Made by a program: the position numbers and the translations under genes. Positions 48,467 to 56,915 of a stretch of 63,681 nucleotides of DNA are shown here, one piece after another. The first letter of the stretch is position 1, and the number at the start of each line of letters is the position of its first letter. A model generated the notes under the pieces. It did not search any database. It was given only the letters and a program-made list of their open reading frames with translations, and was not told the origin of the DNA. Source of the DNA: Bodo saltans (lineage: Eukaryota; Euglenozoa; Kinetoplastea; Eubodonida; Bodonidae); the NCBI GenBank assembly GCA_001460835.1, contig CYKH01001435.1, positions 24,485 to 88,165 of the forward strand, in the 5' to 3' direction.

Positions 48467-50371
48467 ATGTCGAGTCTCTACGAAGAATTATTTCATCTTA
48501 TCGACGCCGACGGGGGCGGCACGCTTAGTCTTGAGGAAGTGCAAGAGTTTTGCGAGAAGCTCGGGCTTCCCACTGCGCCATCACCGCAGGTCATTGCCCG
48601 GCTGTTTGTCCAAGCAGATGCTGACAAGTCCAACGCCATCGACAAAGATGAGTTCACGGCACTCTGCGAAGGCATCAAGCTCGTTGTGGGCATGTCTGAA
48701 AGCCAAATGGTCGATGCCTACGCAACCAACGAAATGCAGCGCCTCTTTTCGTACTTATGCACCAATAACGGCAATACGATGCGTAAGGATGAGCTACGTA
48801 AGGCAATGGACGTGTTGAACCACGCTCTTCGGCTTGACCACCCAGACCCAGTCCTCAACGGACTGCTTCGGGACGTGACTGAGGTAGATTTCGAAGAGTT
48901 CAAAGCGTTGCTGGGAAGGCTCTGTCCCGATCGCACTCTGACCTCTGTTGCCAATGTGTTTCTGATGGAAGAGCGTCGCCGTAGGGAGCACCTGCTCAAG
49001 GTCAAGTCTATGTATGAAATGCGTAACGCACGAAATACTCGTGGTGGGCCGCACGATGATGGTGTAGCCCACACTGCTGTGCCCGACAAGAAGTGCAGTC
49101 AGTGCCCGCTGAAGGACCAGCACATCGAAACACTGATGCAACAAATTGCGACGATGTTGGAAGAGAATCGATCGCTTCAAGGCAAGGTGCGTGACATCGG
49201 CGACGCGGCACTACGTGAAGTGGAGTTCAACAACCGCATCAAAAAGATGCAGAACCAATTCGCCGAGGAGATGGAAAAGTCGTCGAGTGTGGAAGCGGTG
49301 AACAAAGCCCTTCGGGAGTCGGTTGCTGCAGTCACAAATCAGTTAGAGGAGTTGCAGCGCACGGTTGCACAGCAGCAGCAGATTGCATTAGAACGCGATC
49401 AGTTGCTCCTTGACTTTGGTCTGTTAGAAAAGGAGCAAGAAACGACGCGTCAAGAGGTGCAGAACTTACAAGATCGCCTGGTCCGCAAGTCTTTGGAGCT
49501 GTCAGAAGCCCAAGCAAACCTCGAGCGTACAAAAGTTCGCCTCCAAGAGCGAGACGAGCGTATTCTCGACTTAGAGCGCCGCGAGAGTGAATTATCTGTG
49601 AAGGAGATTGAATCGCTCAGAATGCAGCGGCTGATGGCGGACATGCGGGACCGTTGTGAGAAGCGAGAGCTGGAGCTGAGCGACATGGAACGCCTGATGG
49701 CGGAAGAGAGGTTCCGTGTCATCGAGCGGGAGCAACAAATGGAGCAGCGTGAGGACATGATTACAGCAATGGAGCGTGCAGTGCGGCGCAACGAAATTGA
49801 CAGCCAAGAAAAGTGGGAAACAGTATTTCGCAAGGCCCAAGCTGAGCTGGACATGCAGCAAGAGAAGATCAACGTGAGGGAGTTAGAGCAAACACAAAAA
49901 GAAGCTGAGTTTGCAGTGCGGGAACAGATCTTTGATGCAAACCAACGCAAAGCCGAATCAACGTCCCTTCCAGAGCGCGAACGCAGACTCAAGCTATTGC
50001 AGTCCATTGAGACGCAACTTGCCGCCAGAGAAAGGAACATCCGAGTACCAGAACGACAGTACATGCACGCCATGTTGCAGCCTGAGCTCATCACACTACG
50101 CGAAGAGAACCACCAACTTCAAACGCAAGTAGTGAAGCTGAGGGTGGAGATTGACTCCCAACATCAGCGCTTCAAGGATGAAGTAGAGAAGTCCAAAGCC
50201 GAGAGGCTTAGTTGGATTGAGAAATCAAAACTTAGTATCGAAATGGCGGCGATTGGTGGTGGCAGCGGGCAGGTTGCTGGGGGCAGCTTTGCTGCAGCAC
50301 GGAGCCGAAGGGCAAGCATCGTGGGTGGGACTCCACCGGTGTACAACAAAGCCGCTTCCCCATCGCCATAA
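48467..50371 (+). CDS. EF-hand and coiled-coil protein
   Basis: 634 residues from ATG 48467, the first ATG after acceptors at 48418 and 48450. Two EF-hands are visible at the N-terminus. Loop 1 is D-A-D-G-G-G-T-L-S-L-E-E, with good calcium ligands. Loop 2 is D-A-D-K-S-N-A-I-D-K-D-E. A third, degenerate pair follows (N-N-G-N-T-M-R-K-D-E and E-V-D-F-E-E-F). Residues ~180-600 form long coiled coil with one C-S-Q-C break. The Ser/Gly-rich tail ends in A-S-P-S-P. This shape is common in kinetoplastid flagellar and cytoskeletal calcium-responsive proteins. I cannot name an orthologue. The frame is intact. Confidence 0.75.
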   Translation: MSSLYEELFHLIDADGGGTLSLEEVQEFCEKLGLPTAPSPQVIARLFVQADADKSNAIDKDEFTALCEGIKLVVGMSESQMVDAYATNEMQRLFSYLCTNNGNTMRKDELRKAMDVLNHALRLDHPDPVLNGLLRDVTEVDFEEFKALLGRLCPDRTLTSVANVFLMEERRRREHLLKVKSMYEMRNARNTRGGPHDDGVAHTAVPDKKCSQCPLKDQHIETLMQQIATMLEENRSLQGKVRDIGDAALREVEFNNRIKKMQNQFAEEMEKSSSVEAVNKALRESVAAVTNQLEELQRTVAQQQQIALERDQLLLDFGLLEKEQETTRQEVQNLQDRLVRKSLELSEAQANLERTKVRLQERDERILDLERRESELSVKEIESLRMQRLMADMRDRCEKRELELSDMERLMAEERFRVIEREQQMEQREDMITAMERAVRRNEIDSQEKWETVFRKAQAELDMQQEKINVRELEQTQKEAEFAVREQIFDANQRKAESTSLPERERRLKLLQSIETQLAARERNIRVPERQYMHAMLQPELITLREENHQLQTQVVKLRVEIDSQHQRFKDEVEKSKAERLSWIEKSKLSIEMAAIGGGSGQVAGGSFAAARSRRASIVGGTPPVYNKAASPSP

Positions 50372-50529
50372 CCGCAGGGGACGTGAGTTTGGTTTTATCT
50401 GTACGTTTCCTTTGGTTCACACCTGCAGCCATTCTACGAAACTACAGCAGCTGATCCACTTGGCACTAGATTTCATTTCATTTCTTGTCACTTTTATTTG
50501 CTCGACTCACAAGGCATAGGGAAGAAAGG

Positions 50530-52389
50530 ATGGTCCAAAAGCCTGTTGTCGCTCTTAAGGGTGTAAAGAAGAGTGCCGTGAAGTCATTGAAGATGCCAGC
50601 AAAGCCACAAGCACCAAAGCCTCAGAGCACCCAGGCGCCTCCCAAGAAGGTGGCCAAGGTTGAGATCGTTGCCCCTCTAAAGAAGAAGACTATTCCTAAG
50701 GCCCCTGTTTTCGAGGAGGAGGAGGATGAGGAGGCCGACTACAGCGACGAGGAGGATGTTGTCAGCGGAGATGACGAGGAGGGCTCTGATATTGACTTCA
50801 GCGATGAGGAAGACGGCAGCGACGATTTGAATGGAGATATCAATGATGACGATGATTTCGAAGTGAAGGCAGAAAAGCATCGCCGCCGTATGCTCAAGGA
50901 GGGCCGTATGGCCGATGCTGAACAAAAAGACGACGTCACCAAGCGCACCGTCAAGGCGACACCTCTGCACGATCTCGAGGAGGCCGACGAAGAGCAGCAG
51001 GGTGACCAACTGGTAGGCCTCGCCCAGCAGCACACTGCCGAAGAGCTCACCGACCGCATTAAGGAAGTCCTTGGCATCCTCGGCAATTTCTCCACGGAAC
51101 GTGAGGAGGGCCGAACTCGTGACGAGTACCTTTCTGTCCTCCGTGCCGACCTTCTTGCGTTGTTTGAGTACAATGAGTTCCTGATGGACTGCGTGCTGGA
51201 CATGTTCCCGCCCCAAGAAGCCTTTGAATTCCTCGAGGCGATGGAGAAGACACGGCCAACGACCATCCGTACAAACACCATCAAAGCGAAACGTCGTGAT
51301 TTGGTGCAGACACTCATCAAGCGTGGCATGAATATTGAGCCTCTGGAGAAGTGGAGCAAGGTGGGCCTGCAGATCTTCGAAACAAGCGTCCCCATTGCTG
51401 GTACCATCGAATATCTGGCTGGTCACTACATGCTGCAGTCTGCTGTGTCATTCCTTCCTGTGATGGCACTTGCCCCTCAAGAGAACGAGCGCGTCCTCGA
51501 TATGTCTGCCGCCCCCGGCGGTAAGACGACTTACATTGCACAGCTCATGAAGAACTCTGGTGTGCTGTTTGCCAATGATGTCAGCGAGCCTCGTATTAAG
51601 TCCCTCAACGCAAACATTCAGCGCCTTGGCGTCACGAACTGCATCGTGTCCAACTACGATGGCGTTGGGTACGATCGAGTGATGAAGAACTTTGATCGCA
51701 TTCTCCTTGACGCTCCCTGCACTGGTGCCGGTATCATTTCACGTGATAAGAGTATCAAGACGAGCAAGCAGGCGATTGACGTTCAGCACTCCGCACAGCA
51801 GCAGAGGAAGCTGATCGTGAGTGCGTTAGACTGCTGCAAGGTAGGCGGCTACGTTGTGTACTCCACCTGCTCGTTCTTGGTGGAGGAAGACGAGGCAGTT
51901 GTCGACTACGCCCTCCGCAGCCGTCACTGCGAGATCGTGGAGATGGGCTTGCCCTTTGGTCGCCCCGGCTTTGTGAAGTATCGCCATGCTCGCTACCACC
52001 CATCTGTTGCCATGTCCCGCCGGTACTTCCCCCACGTGCACAACATGGACGGCTTCTTTGTGTGCAAGTTGAAGAAACTCAAGGAGGGTGTCGTCGGAAA
52101 AGAGAATACCCCTGCCCCTGCTCAGCCCGCTGCGAAGAAGACGGCAACCAAGTCGCAGAAGCAAGCTCTTGACGCCAGTGGCGCCGTCGAGGCCGCAAAG
52201 AAGGCGCTCCTAGGTCAGCGTGTGGCTCCCAAGCCTGCAGTAGCTCCCGTCGTCACAATGACCGCAAAAGACCTGAAAACTAGCCAACCACCTCCTACCC
52301 AAAAGCGTCCTCGAAGCTCTTCCACTTCTACAAAGGGAGGAAACGGCGGCAAGGGAAAGGGATCTGCAAAGCGCAGCACAAAGAAGTAG
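50530..52389 (+). CDS. NOP2: NOP2/NSUN1 rRNA (cytosine-5) methyltransferase
   Basis: 619 residues from ATG 50530. A Lys-rich, then very acidic N-terminus (E-E-E-E-D-E-E-A-D-Y-S-D-E-E) is typical of nucleolar NOP2. The RNA-binding part has R-P-T-T-I-R-T-N-T. The methyltransferase shows the SAM site L-D-M-S-A-A-P-G-G-K-T-T (~323), motif IV D-A-P-C-T-G-A-G (~395) and motif VI Y-S-T-C-S (~446). Both cysteines needed for covalent catalysis and product release are present. M-S-R-R-Y-F-P-H-V-H-N-M-D-G-F-F closes the domain. A basic, Ser-rich tail ends in R-S-T-K-K. The enzyme methylates a cytosine of large-subunit rRNA and is needed for 60S assembly. The frame is intact and the length usual. Confidence 0.93.
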   Translation: MVQKPVVALKGVKKSAVKSLKMPAKPQAPKPQSTQAPPKKVAKVEIVAPLKKKTIPKAPVFEEEEDEEADYSDEEDVVSGDDEEGSDIDFSDEEDGSDDLNGDINDDDDFEVKAEKHRRRMLKEGRMADAEQKDDVTKRTVKATPLHDLEEADEEQQGDQLVGLAQQHTAEELTDRIKEVLGILGNFSTEREEGRTRDEYLSVLRADLLALFEYNEFLMDCVLDMFPPQEAFEFLEAMEKTRPTTIRTNTIKAKRRDLVQTLIKRGMNIEPLEKWSKVGLQIFETSVPIAGTIEYLAGHYMLQSAVSFLPVMALAPQENERVLDMSAAPGGKTTYIAQLMKNSGVLFANDVSEPRIKSLNANIQRLGVTNCIVSNYDGVGYDRVMKNFDRILLDAPCTGAGIISRDKSIKTSKQAIDVQHSAQQQRKLIVSALDCCKVGGYVVYSTCSFLVEEDEAVVDYALRSRHCEIVEMGLPFGRPGFVKYRHARYHPSVAMSRRYFPHVHNMDGFFVCKLKKLKEGVVGKENTPAPAQPAAKKTATKSQKQALDASGAVEAAKKALLGQRVAPKPAVAPVVTMTAKDLKTSQPPPTQKRPRSSSTSTKGGNGGKGKGSAKRSTKK

Positions 52390-52658
52390 GAGATGGTGCT
52401 GTGTGGTTTGTGAGGGAGCCGAGCAGCGATGAGAATAACAGGGATACCAAGGGAGGCAATCAATACATTAAACACGACTAAACATATCATGATATGCCTC
52501 GTTGATCATCCATAACACAACTTTCCCGTCACCTAGCTTTTTGCTGCAAGTGAAATGGTATGTTCTTCACTTTCAATTGATTTTTTTTGTCCGCATTTTT
52601 TTCTGTTTCACACACACGTTTAGTTCAAAGCATAATTCAAGCAGACCACTGTTGTAGG

Positions 52659-53492
52659 ATGAGCGCTCGCCTTCACGTTCCAAGACTTCGCGTCAATATC
52701 GCTCGTGACTTCTTTGTTGGAATGTCAGTCTCGCTGCTCATCATCCTTCCAGCGCTTTTTGTGCTCTTTGTCGCACAGCCGTCACCACTTTTTGCTGCTT
52801 TTGCCAGAGAGCATCCCTCAATTCCTTACGATGCATTTGTTGTACTCTTTTATGTGTTAGGAGCGTTCGCTATGTTGTTCCTCGTAGCGACGCTCGTAGG
52901 AGACCCAGGACTCCTTCCGCGTCCCGTGATGCACCCCGACGGCACAGTCGAGGCACATCGGGATGAGGAAGAGGCGCACTATTGCCGCTCCTGTTGTGTG
53001 TACGTACAACGCTTCGACCATCATTGTGGCGTGATCGGTGCCTGCATAGGAGCACGCACTATGTGGTCCTTTATTTCGTTTCTTGGTAGTGCTGGGCTCT
53101 TTGCAGGAGTAGGCATGGTGATTGTTCTCTCGTTCTTGTATGCTCAACTGCGAGACATAGAGTCCCTCTCGATGCACCAAATTTCAACGCATGTCACGGC
53201 CACCACAGTGGTGACGTTTGGGTGCGTCGTGGCGGCCTTTCAAGGCGGTCTCTATGCTGCGCTCATGTGCGGCATGTACATCGTGCACGTTATTCGGGGA
53301 ACGGACAGCGTTGCCCGTCGGCATCCTCAGCACGGCCAACACACACCGACACTACCACAATCGTGGGCATATCGACTACGCCGTTGCTTTGGGTATGCAC
53401 TCACGTGGCGATCTGCTTACTCTGCTCAGTGCGTCATCAATCGAGGCGCGTTCGATGACCGCACTATTCTTGTGTCTTCTGAGAATATGTGA
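52659..53492 (+). CDS. DHHC palmitoyltransferase-like protein with shortened Cys-rich domain
   Basis: 277 residues from ATG 52659, behind a long T-rich tract with an acceptor at 52623. Membrane helices lie at ~20-45, ~60-85, ~135-165 and ~180-215. This four-helix layout places the active site between helices 2 and 3, as in S-palmitoyltransferases. The core reads H-Y-C-R-S-C-C-V-Y-V-Q-R-F-D-H-H-C-G-V-I-G and then A-C-I-G. The D-H-H-C is intact, and the second half of the zinc-binding domain is there. The usual upstream C-x2-C with R-P-x-R is absent, and D-H-H-C-P-W is changed to D-H-H-C-G-V. One zinc site may therefore be missing. It would attach acyl chains to protein cysteines, on Golgi, plasma or flagellar membrane. 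Activity is uncertain because of the reduced domain. Confidence 0.8.
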   Translation: MSARLHVPRLRVNIARDFFVGMSVSLLIILPALFVLFVAQPSPLFAAFAREHPSIPYDAFVVLFYVLGAFAMLFLVATLVGDPGLLPRPVMHPDGTVEAHRDEEEAHYCRSCCVYVQRFDHHCGVIGACIGARTMWSFISFLGSAGLFAGVGMVIVLSFLYAQLRDIESLSMHQISTHVTATTVVTFGCVVAAFQGGLYAALMCGMYIVHVIRGTDSVARRHPQHGQHTPTLPQSWAYRLRRCFGYALTWRSAYSAQCVINRGAFDDRTILVSSENM

Positions 53493-53616
53493 ATGCTGTT
53501 GTGAAATTCAGAACGCTTTGTAACAGCGACGGCTTGTATGTTTTTGTGTTTGATGCTTTTTGTAATTTGACATTCTGCTCACTTCTGCTGTCCTTGGAAG
53601 AAAGTTGTTTTCACAC

Positions 53617-55203
53617 ATGGCAGTATTTGCCTCCCCGTACGGGGAAGCATTGCTGACACACTTACCGTCGCGTGGTGTGTATTCCCCAGAAGTCAATACG
53701 ATTCGAAAGCTGTTTCCAAAATCGAAGCGGCATCCGTCTTTTTCGGTGTTAATCTACGCCGAAGATCTTGCTGATGTTTTTAACGACTTGCATCGCGTGG
53801 TCGGTGATGCTCCTAGACAATGCACCGAAGACACAGACCTGATTGATTTCTTGAAGTGCAATTTATTTGCGAGTGGAGAGGGATACTTCCATGAGGCACT
53901 TTCTCTTGCGTTGGAAGATCCGATGTGCATTGGTGTGCTATTAGGCATCGGTTGTGTTGCGTCGATGGAGCTTCCGATCGGTTGTCGATTTACAAATCCT
54001 AGGTGGGGACCGAAGGTGGCGGCACACGCCAAGCGGATCGCTGCACCGAAGCCCATTCCTGGCTCACTAACACTGCAAGAGATAGAGCAGCAGCGCAATG
54101 CCGTGGCGATCGACGTTGACGCGTTGGCAACAAGCGGCCTGGAGAGGCGAAAGTGGAGAACATTGTCGTCCCTAAAGTACCACATTGAAGCCATTGATGT
54201 AGAAGACGACGACGATGATGTCGTTGCGGTGGTGGGTCCTCCCCCACAGGCCACTTTGTCGCCGCCGGTAGATAGCTTAGAAGTCGCAGAGGAAAACATT
54301 ATGCCGGCGGCGCCAAGCACTGACATAGCGATGCAGCCAGAAACACATTTGGCTGCAAGTGTCGCTGAAGCATCTGAAGAGTCTCTAGTTGTGCAAGACA
54401 ATGAAGCCACAACGCCCGTTGAGTCTCGAACTAGTCCAGTTCTATCCACTCCCCCAGCAGGAATGCCGCCGCCCCCGCAACCACGACTTATTGAGCTACT
54501 CCATGTGGATGGTTGTGCGTCGCTTCTGAAAATGCGTCGCTACGTAGACCCGATCCGTCGACGGCTACTGTCTCACAAAGAACATACTGCGCAAGTGAAA
54601 GCTGCCGCAAAGAAGAAGGCTGCGAAGAAAGAGAGAGCAGAACGCCCAAAACCAGAAGCCGCGCCTCGCCCAGCCGCTGAGAAGAGAAAGAGGAACTACA
54701 CTGTCATTCTAGACGAGCCTTCTGTCAGGACCAGGCGGCAGAGAAAAGAAACACACGATGACGCAGTAGAATTGGCGAGCGTGGAGAGTATTCCTATCGC
54801 GAAGGCGTCGCAGCGACAACGCCAACGAGCAGCAGCTGCCGAGCTGGAAGATACGGTGCAAGCTCTTGCCGCGTTGCGAACCGGCTTTGCTTCAAAGTGC
54901 GGTGCCTCAAAGAGTAGTAACCCATTGTCATTCTCACAGCAGCAGAGTGCCGCAAGGGACCCTAACAGTGGGCGGTTCCGGCCTTTGACGGACGCGATGC
55001 GTGCAAAACAAGACGCAGACACTCAGCGCCGGAGGGAGGAGCGACGAGAACTCGAACAGGAGCGATCATCAGCGTCGAATCCCCGATTGTTTCACATGGT
55101 CGATGTGGCCCCGGGAAAGCGGTCTCGAACGCTGTGGGTGCCTCCTGCCGACGCAGTACGACGACGCCGGCGAAGAAAGCCGAAAGTTGTGGTCATTGAC
55201 TGA
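53617..55203 (+). CDS. Hypothetical protein with basic C-terminus
   Basis: 528 residues from ATG 53617. The first ~160 residues look globular (S-V-L-I-Y-A-E-D-L, G-V-L-L-G-I-G-C-V). An acidic stretch (D-V-E-D-D-D-D-D-V) and a long Pro/Ser/Glu-rich, probably disordered middle follow. Several Lys/Arg-rich segments come next (A-A-K-K-K-A-A-K-K-E). A basic tail (R-R-R-R-R-R-K-P-K) ends in V-V-V-I-D. The charge pattern suggests nuclear or nucleolar localisation. No domain was recognised. The frame is intact. Confidence 0.6.
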   Translation: MAVFASPYGEALLTHLPSRGVYSPEVNTIRKLFPKSKRHPSFSVLIYAEDLADVFNDLHRVVGDAPRQCTEDTDLIDFLKCNLFASGEGYFHEALSLALEDPMCIGVLLGIGCVASMELPIGCRFTNPRWGPKVAAHAKRIAAPKPIPGSLTLQEIEQQRNAVAIDVDALATSGLERRKWRTLSSLKYHIEAIDVEDDDDDVVAVVGPPPQATLSPPVDSLEVAEENIMPAAPSTDIAMQPETHLAASVAEASEESLVVQDNEATTPVESRTSPVLSTPPAGMPPPPQPRLIELLHVDGCASLLKMRRYVDPIRRRLLSHKEHTAQVKAAAKKKAAKKERAERPKPEAAPRPAAEKRKRNYTVILDEPSVRTRRQRKETHDDAVELASVESIPIAKASQRQRQRAAAAELEDTVQALAALRTGFASKCGASKSSNPLSFSQQQSAARDPNSGRFRPLTDAMRAKQDADTQRRREERRELEQERSSASNPRLFHMVDVAPGKRSRTLWVPPADAVRRRRRRKPKVVVID

Positions 55204-55328
55204 TGACGTGGAACTTTTTGGTCGAACATGTTTCTGAGTACTGTTGTGCCAAAAAAATTATGAACGTTTGTGAGATTGTCTTGTTCTAATATTTGTTTTT
55301 TTCTCAATAGCAGCAGTAGACCCCTCGT

Positions 55329-56015
55329 ATGTCCCACAGTCACACCATCAAGCACAACAAGCCGGGCTCGCGTCAAGTCCACCACAATCGAGAGAAATTC
55401 AATCCTTATCGCCACAAGGATGAGAACGACAAGATTCACATTTCTGTTCTTGAAACAATGACCAGCCTGTGCTGCAAGCGTTGCTGTGATATCATCCAGT
55501 GGAAGGTAGACTTTGGTAAATATCAGCATCTTGAGCGTCCTCGTAGGTGCAACGGTTGCTCTGAGAAGACAGTGGCTATCTCATACCACCACATTTGCCA
55601 AGAGTGCGCAAAGAAGGCGATCGTTTGTGCAAAGTGTCAAAAACCGCCAAAGTTTGAAGGGATGGCCGCAGACGGAGCGAAAAGGCCTCAGGAAGAGGCC
55701 TCGGACAGTGAAAGCAGCGATGATGAAGATGAGGACGAAGTTGGAGCCGAACCGAAGAAGCCGCTATCTGAATCTCTTCTTAAGTACGTGTTCGTCGATG
55801 AACCTATTTCTGACGAAGAGTTTGCAGCGTACAGAGGCCTTGATGCGCGACGACTAGTGCAGTACAAGCGAAAGGTGCAAGCAATGATCGAAAAGGAAAA
55901 GCGCAGTAACCTGCGCGAGCGTGAGCGTCGCACGGTGCTGAGAAAATTGAAGAAGGCCGAGGGTGCTGATGCCGGAGCTGAAGTGATGGATTTCGACAGC
56001 GACGAAGAAATGTAG
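55329..56015 (+). CDS. C9orf85 / DUF2039 family zinc-binding protein
   Basis: 228 residues from ATG 55329. The N-terminal ~105 residues match the DUF2039 family. They open with H-N-K-P-G-S-R-Q, then H-H-N-R-E-K-F-N-P-Y-R-H-K. After that come four cysteine pairs (C-C-K-R-C-C, C-N-G-C, C-Q-E-C, C-A-K-C) with H-H-I-C, suggesting zinc sites. The family is widespread in eukaryotes (human C9orf85) and of unknown function. The rest is an acidic Ser-rich stretch (S-D-S-E-S-S-D-D-E-D-E-D-E) and a basic helical tail with acidic end. Length and order are typical. The frame is intact. Confidence 0.85.
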   Translation: MSHSHTIKHNKPGSRQVHHNREKFNPYRHKDENDKIHISVLETMTSLCCKRCCDIIQWKVDFGKYQHLERPRRCNGCSEKTVAISYHHICQECAKKAIVCAKCQKPPKFEGMAADGAKRPQEEASDSESSDDEDEDEVGAEPKKPLSESLLKYVFVDEPISDEEFAAYRGLDARRLVQYKRKVQAMIEKEKRSNLRERERRTVLRKLKKAEGADAGAEVMDFDSDEEM

Positions 56016-56210
56016 AGTCTCTCTTCTCGCAACAAAGCAGTGATAACTCGTGTAATCGTGTAATGCTTCAACAGAGACGTCAAGCGTCCCCGTGTTGCTA
56101 TGTTCCCCGGCACCACTGTGGTGTCCTCAATCGTTTTGGCTCCTGCTTATCATGTCATCATTTTTCTTTGATTGTAACAATCAAAGAGTGAACTCCCCAC
56201 ACAAAGATCG

Positions 56211-56663
56211 ATGCACAGTGCACGAGGAAAGGGAGGAGCATCCTTCCCGTTACAGATCTTTCTCCACCTTGGTCGTTTCTTTTCAGTGCCGTGGTTTGTG
56301 ATCACGTTAGCCCTTCTTATTTACAAAGGTGTGAAGCTTCCGTTTCCCCAGGACGTGGCCCTGCCGCTTGAAATCGTATCGTCCTTTCTTGTAATGGCGA
56401 TCCATTGGGTTGCAGTGAACGTTGGCATCAAAGGAAACCTGACAGAGAGCCCTCGACTTCTGCTGTTGTCTATCTTGTTGAACGCGGTGATTCTGTTTGG
56501 GATCATTTACTTCATGTGGCTTCAGACGTACGTGATGCGTTTGGACTTAGGCGTTTCTGCAACGTACCTGAGTCTTGTAGGACTGACGTTTGTGTTTTCG
56601 CTGGTTGGGCTACAAAATATTGCTGGGGACGGGCTGATTCGGCCCACTGGATTTAGTGGCTAG
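56211..56663 (+). CDS. TMEM216: TMEM216/TMEM80-family ciliary transition-zone protein
   Basis: 150 residues from ATG 56211. Four membrane helices fill most of the chain. Conserved marks fit the TMEM17/TMEM80/TMEM216 family: S-F-P-L-Q-I near the start, L-L-I-Y-K-G-V-K-L-P-F-P after helix 2, G-I-K-G-N-L-T-E-S in the central loop, and W-L-Q-T-Y-V-M-R-L-D before helix 4. In animals TMEM216 is part of the MKS module at the transition zone, which gates protein entry to the cilium. It fits an organism with flagella. The length is normal for the family. The subfamily (216 against 80 or 17) is not certain. Confidence 0.8.
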   Translation: MHSARGKGGASFPLQIFLHLGRFFSVPWFVITLALLIYKGVKLPFPQDVALPLEIVSSFLVMAIHWVAVNVGIKGNLTESPRLLLLSILLNAVILFGIIYFMWLQTYVMRLDLGVSATYLSLVGLTFVFSLVGLQNIAGDGLIRPTGFSG

Positions 56664-56915
56664 TGAGTAAGATGTACCAATGACTGGGTAGCTGCAACGC
56701 TTTGTGGTCGCATAGACATTCCTTAGAGACATGAAATGCACTCTTATAGCGGTGACATTGATAAAATTTGTTGTTCTGTGCGGCTTACGCTGATGGCTTT
56801 CCTTTTTTCGTTTTCCTTTTGTGAAGTGCTTAGAAGAATTTAAACACTTAGAATTCGGTTTTTCGAGCATCAAAGAGATTTTTCTTTCTTTTTCGCTTCT
56901 CCATTTCTTGTTAAT

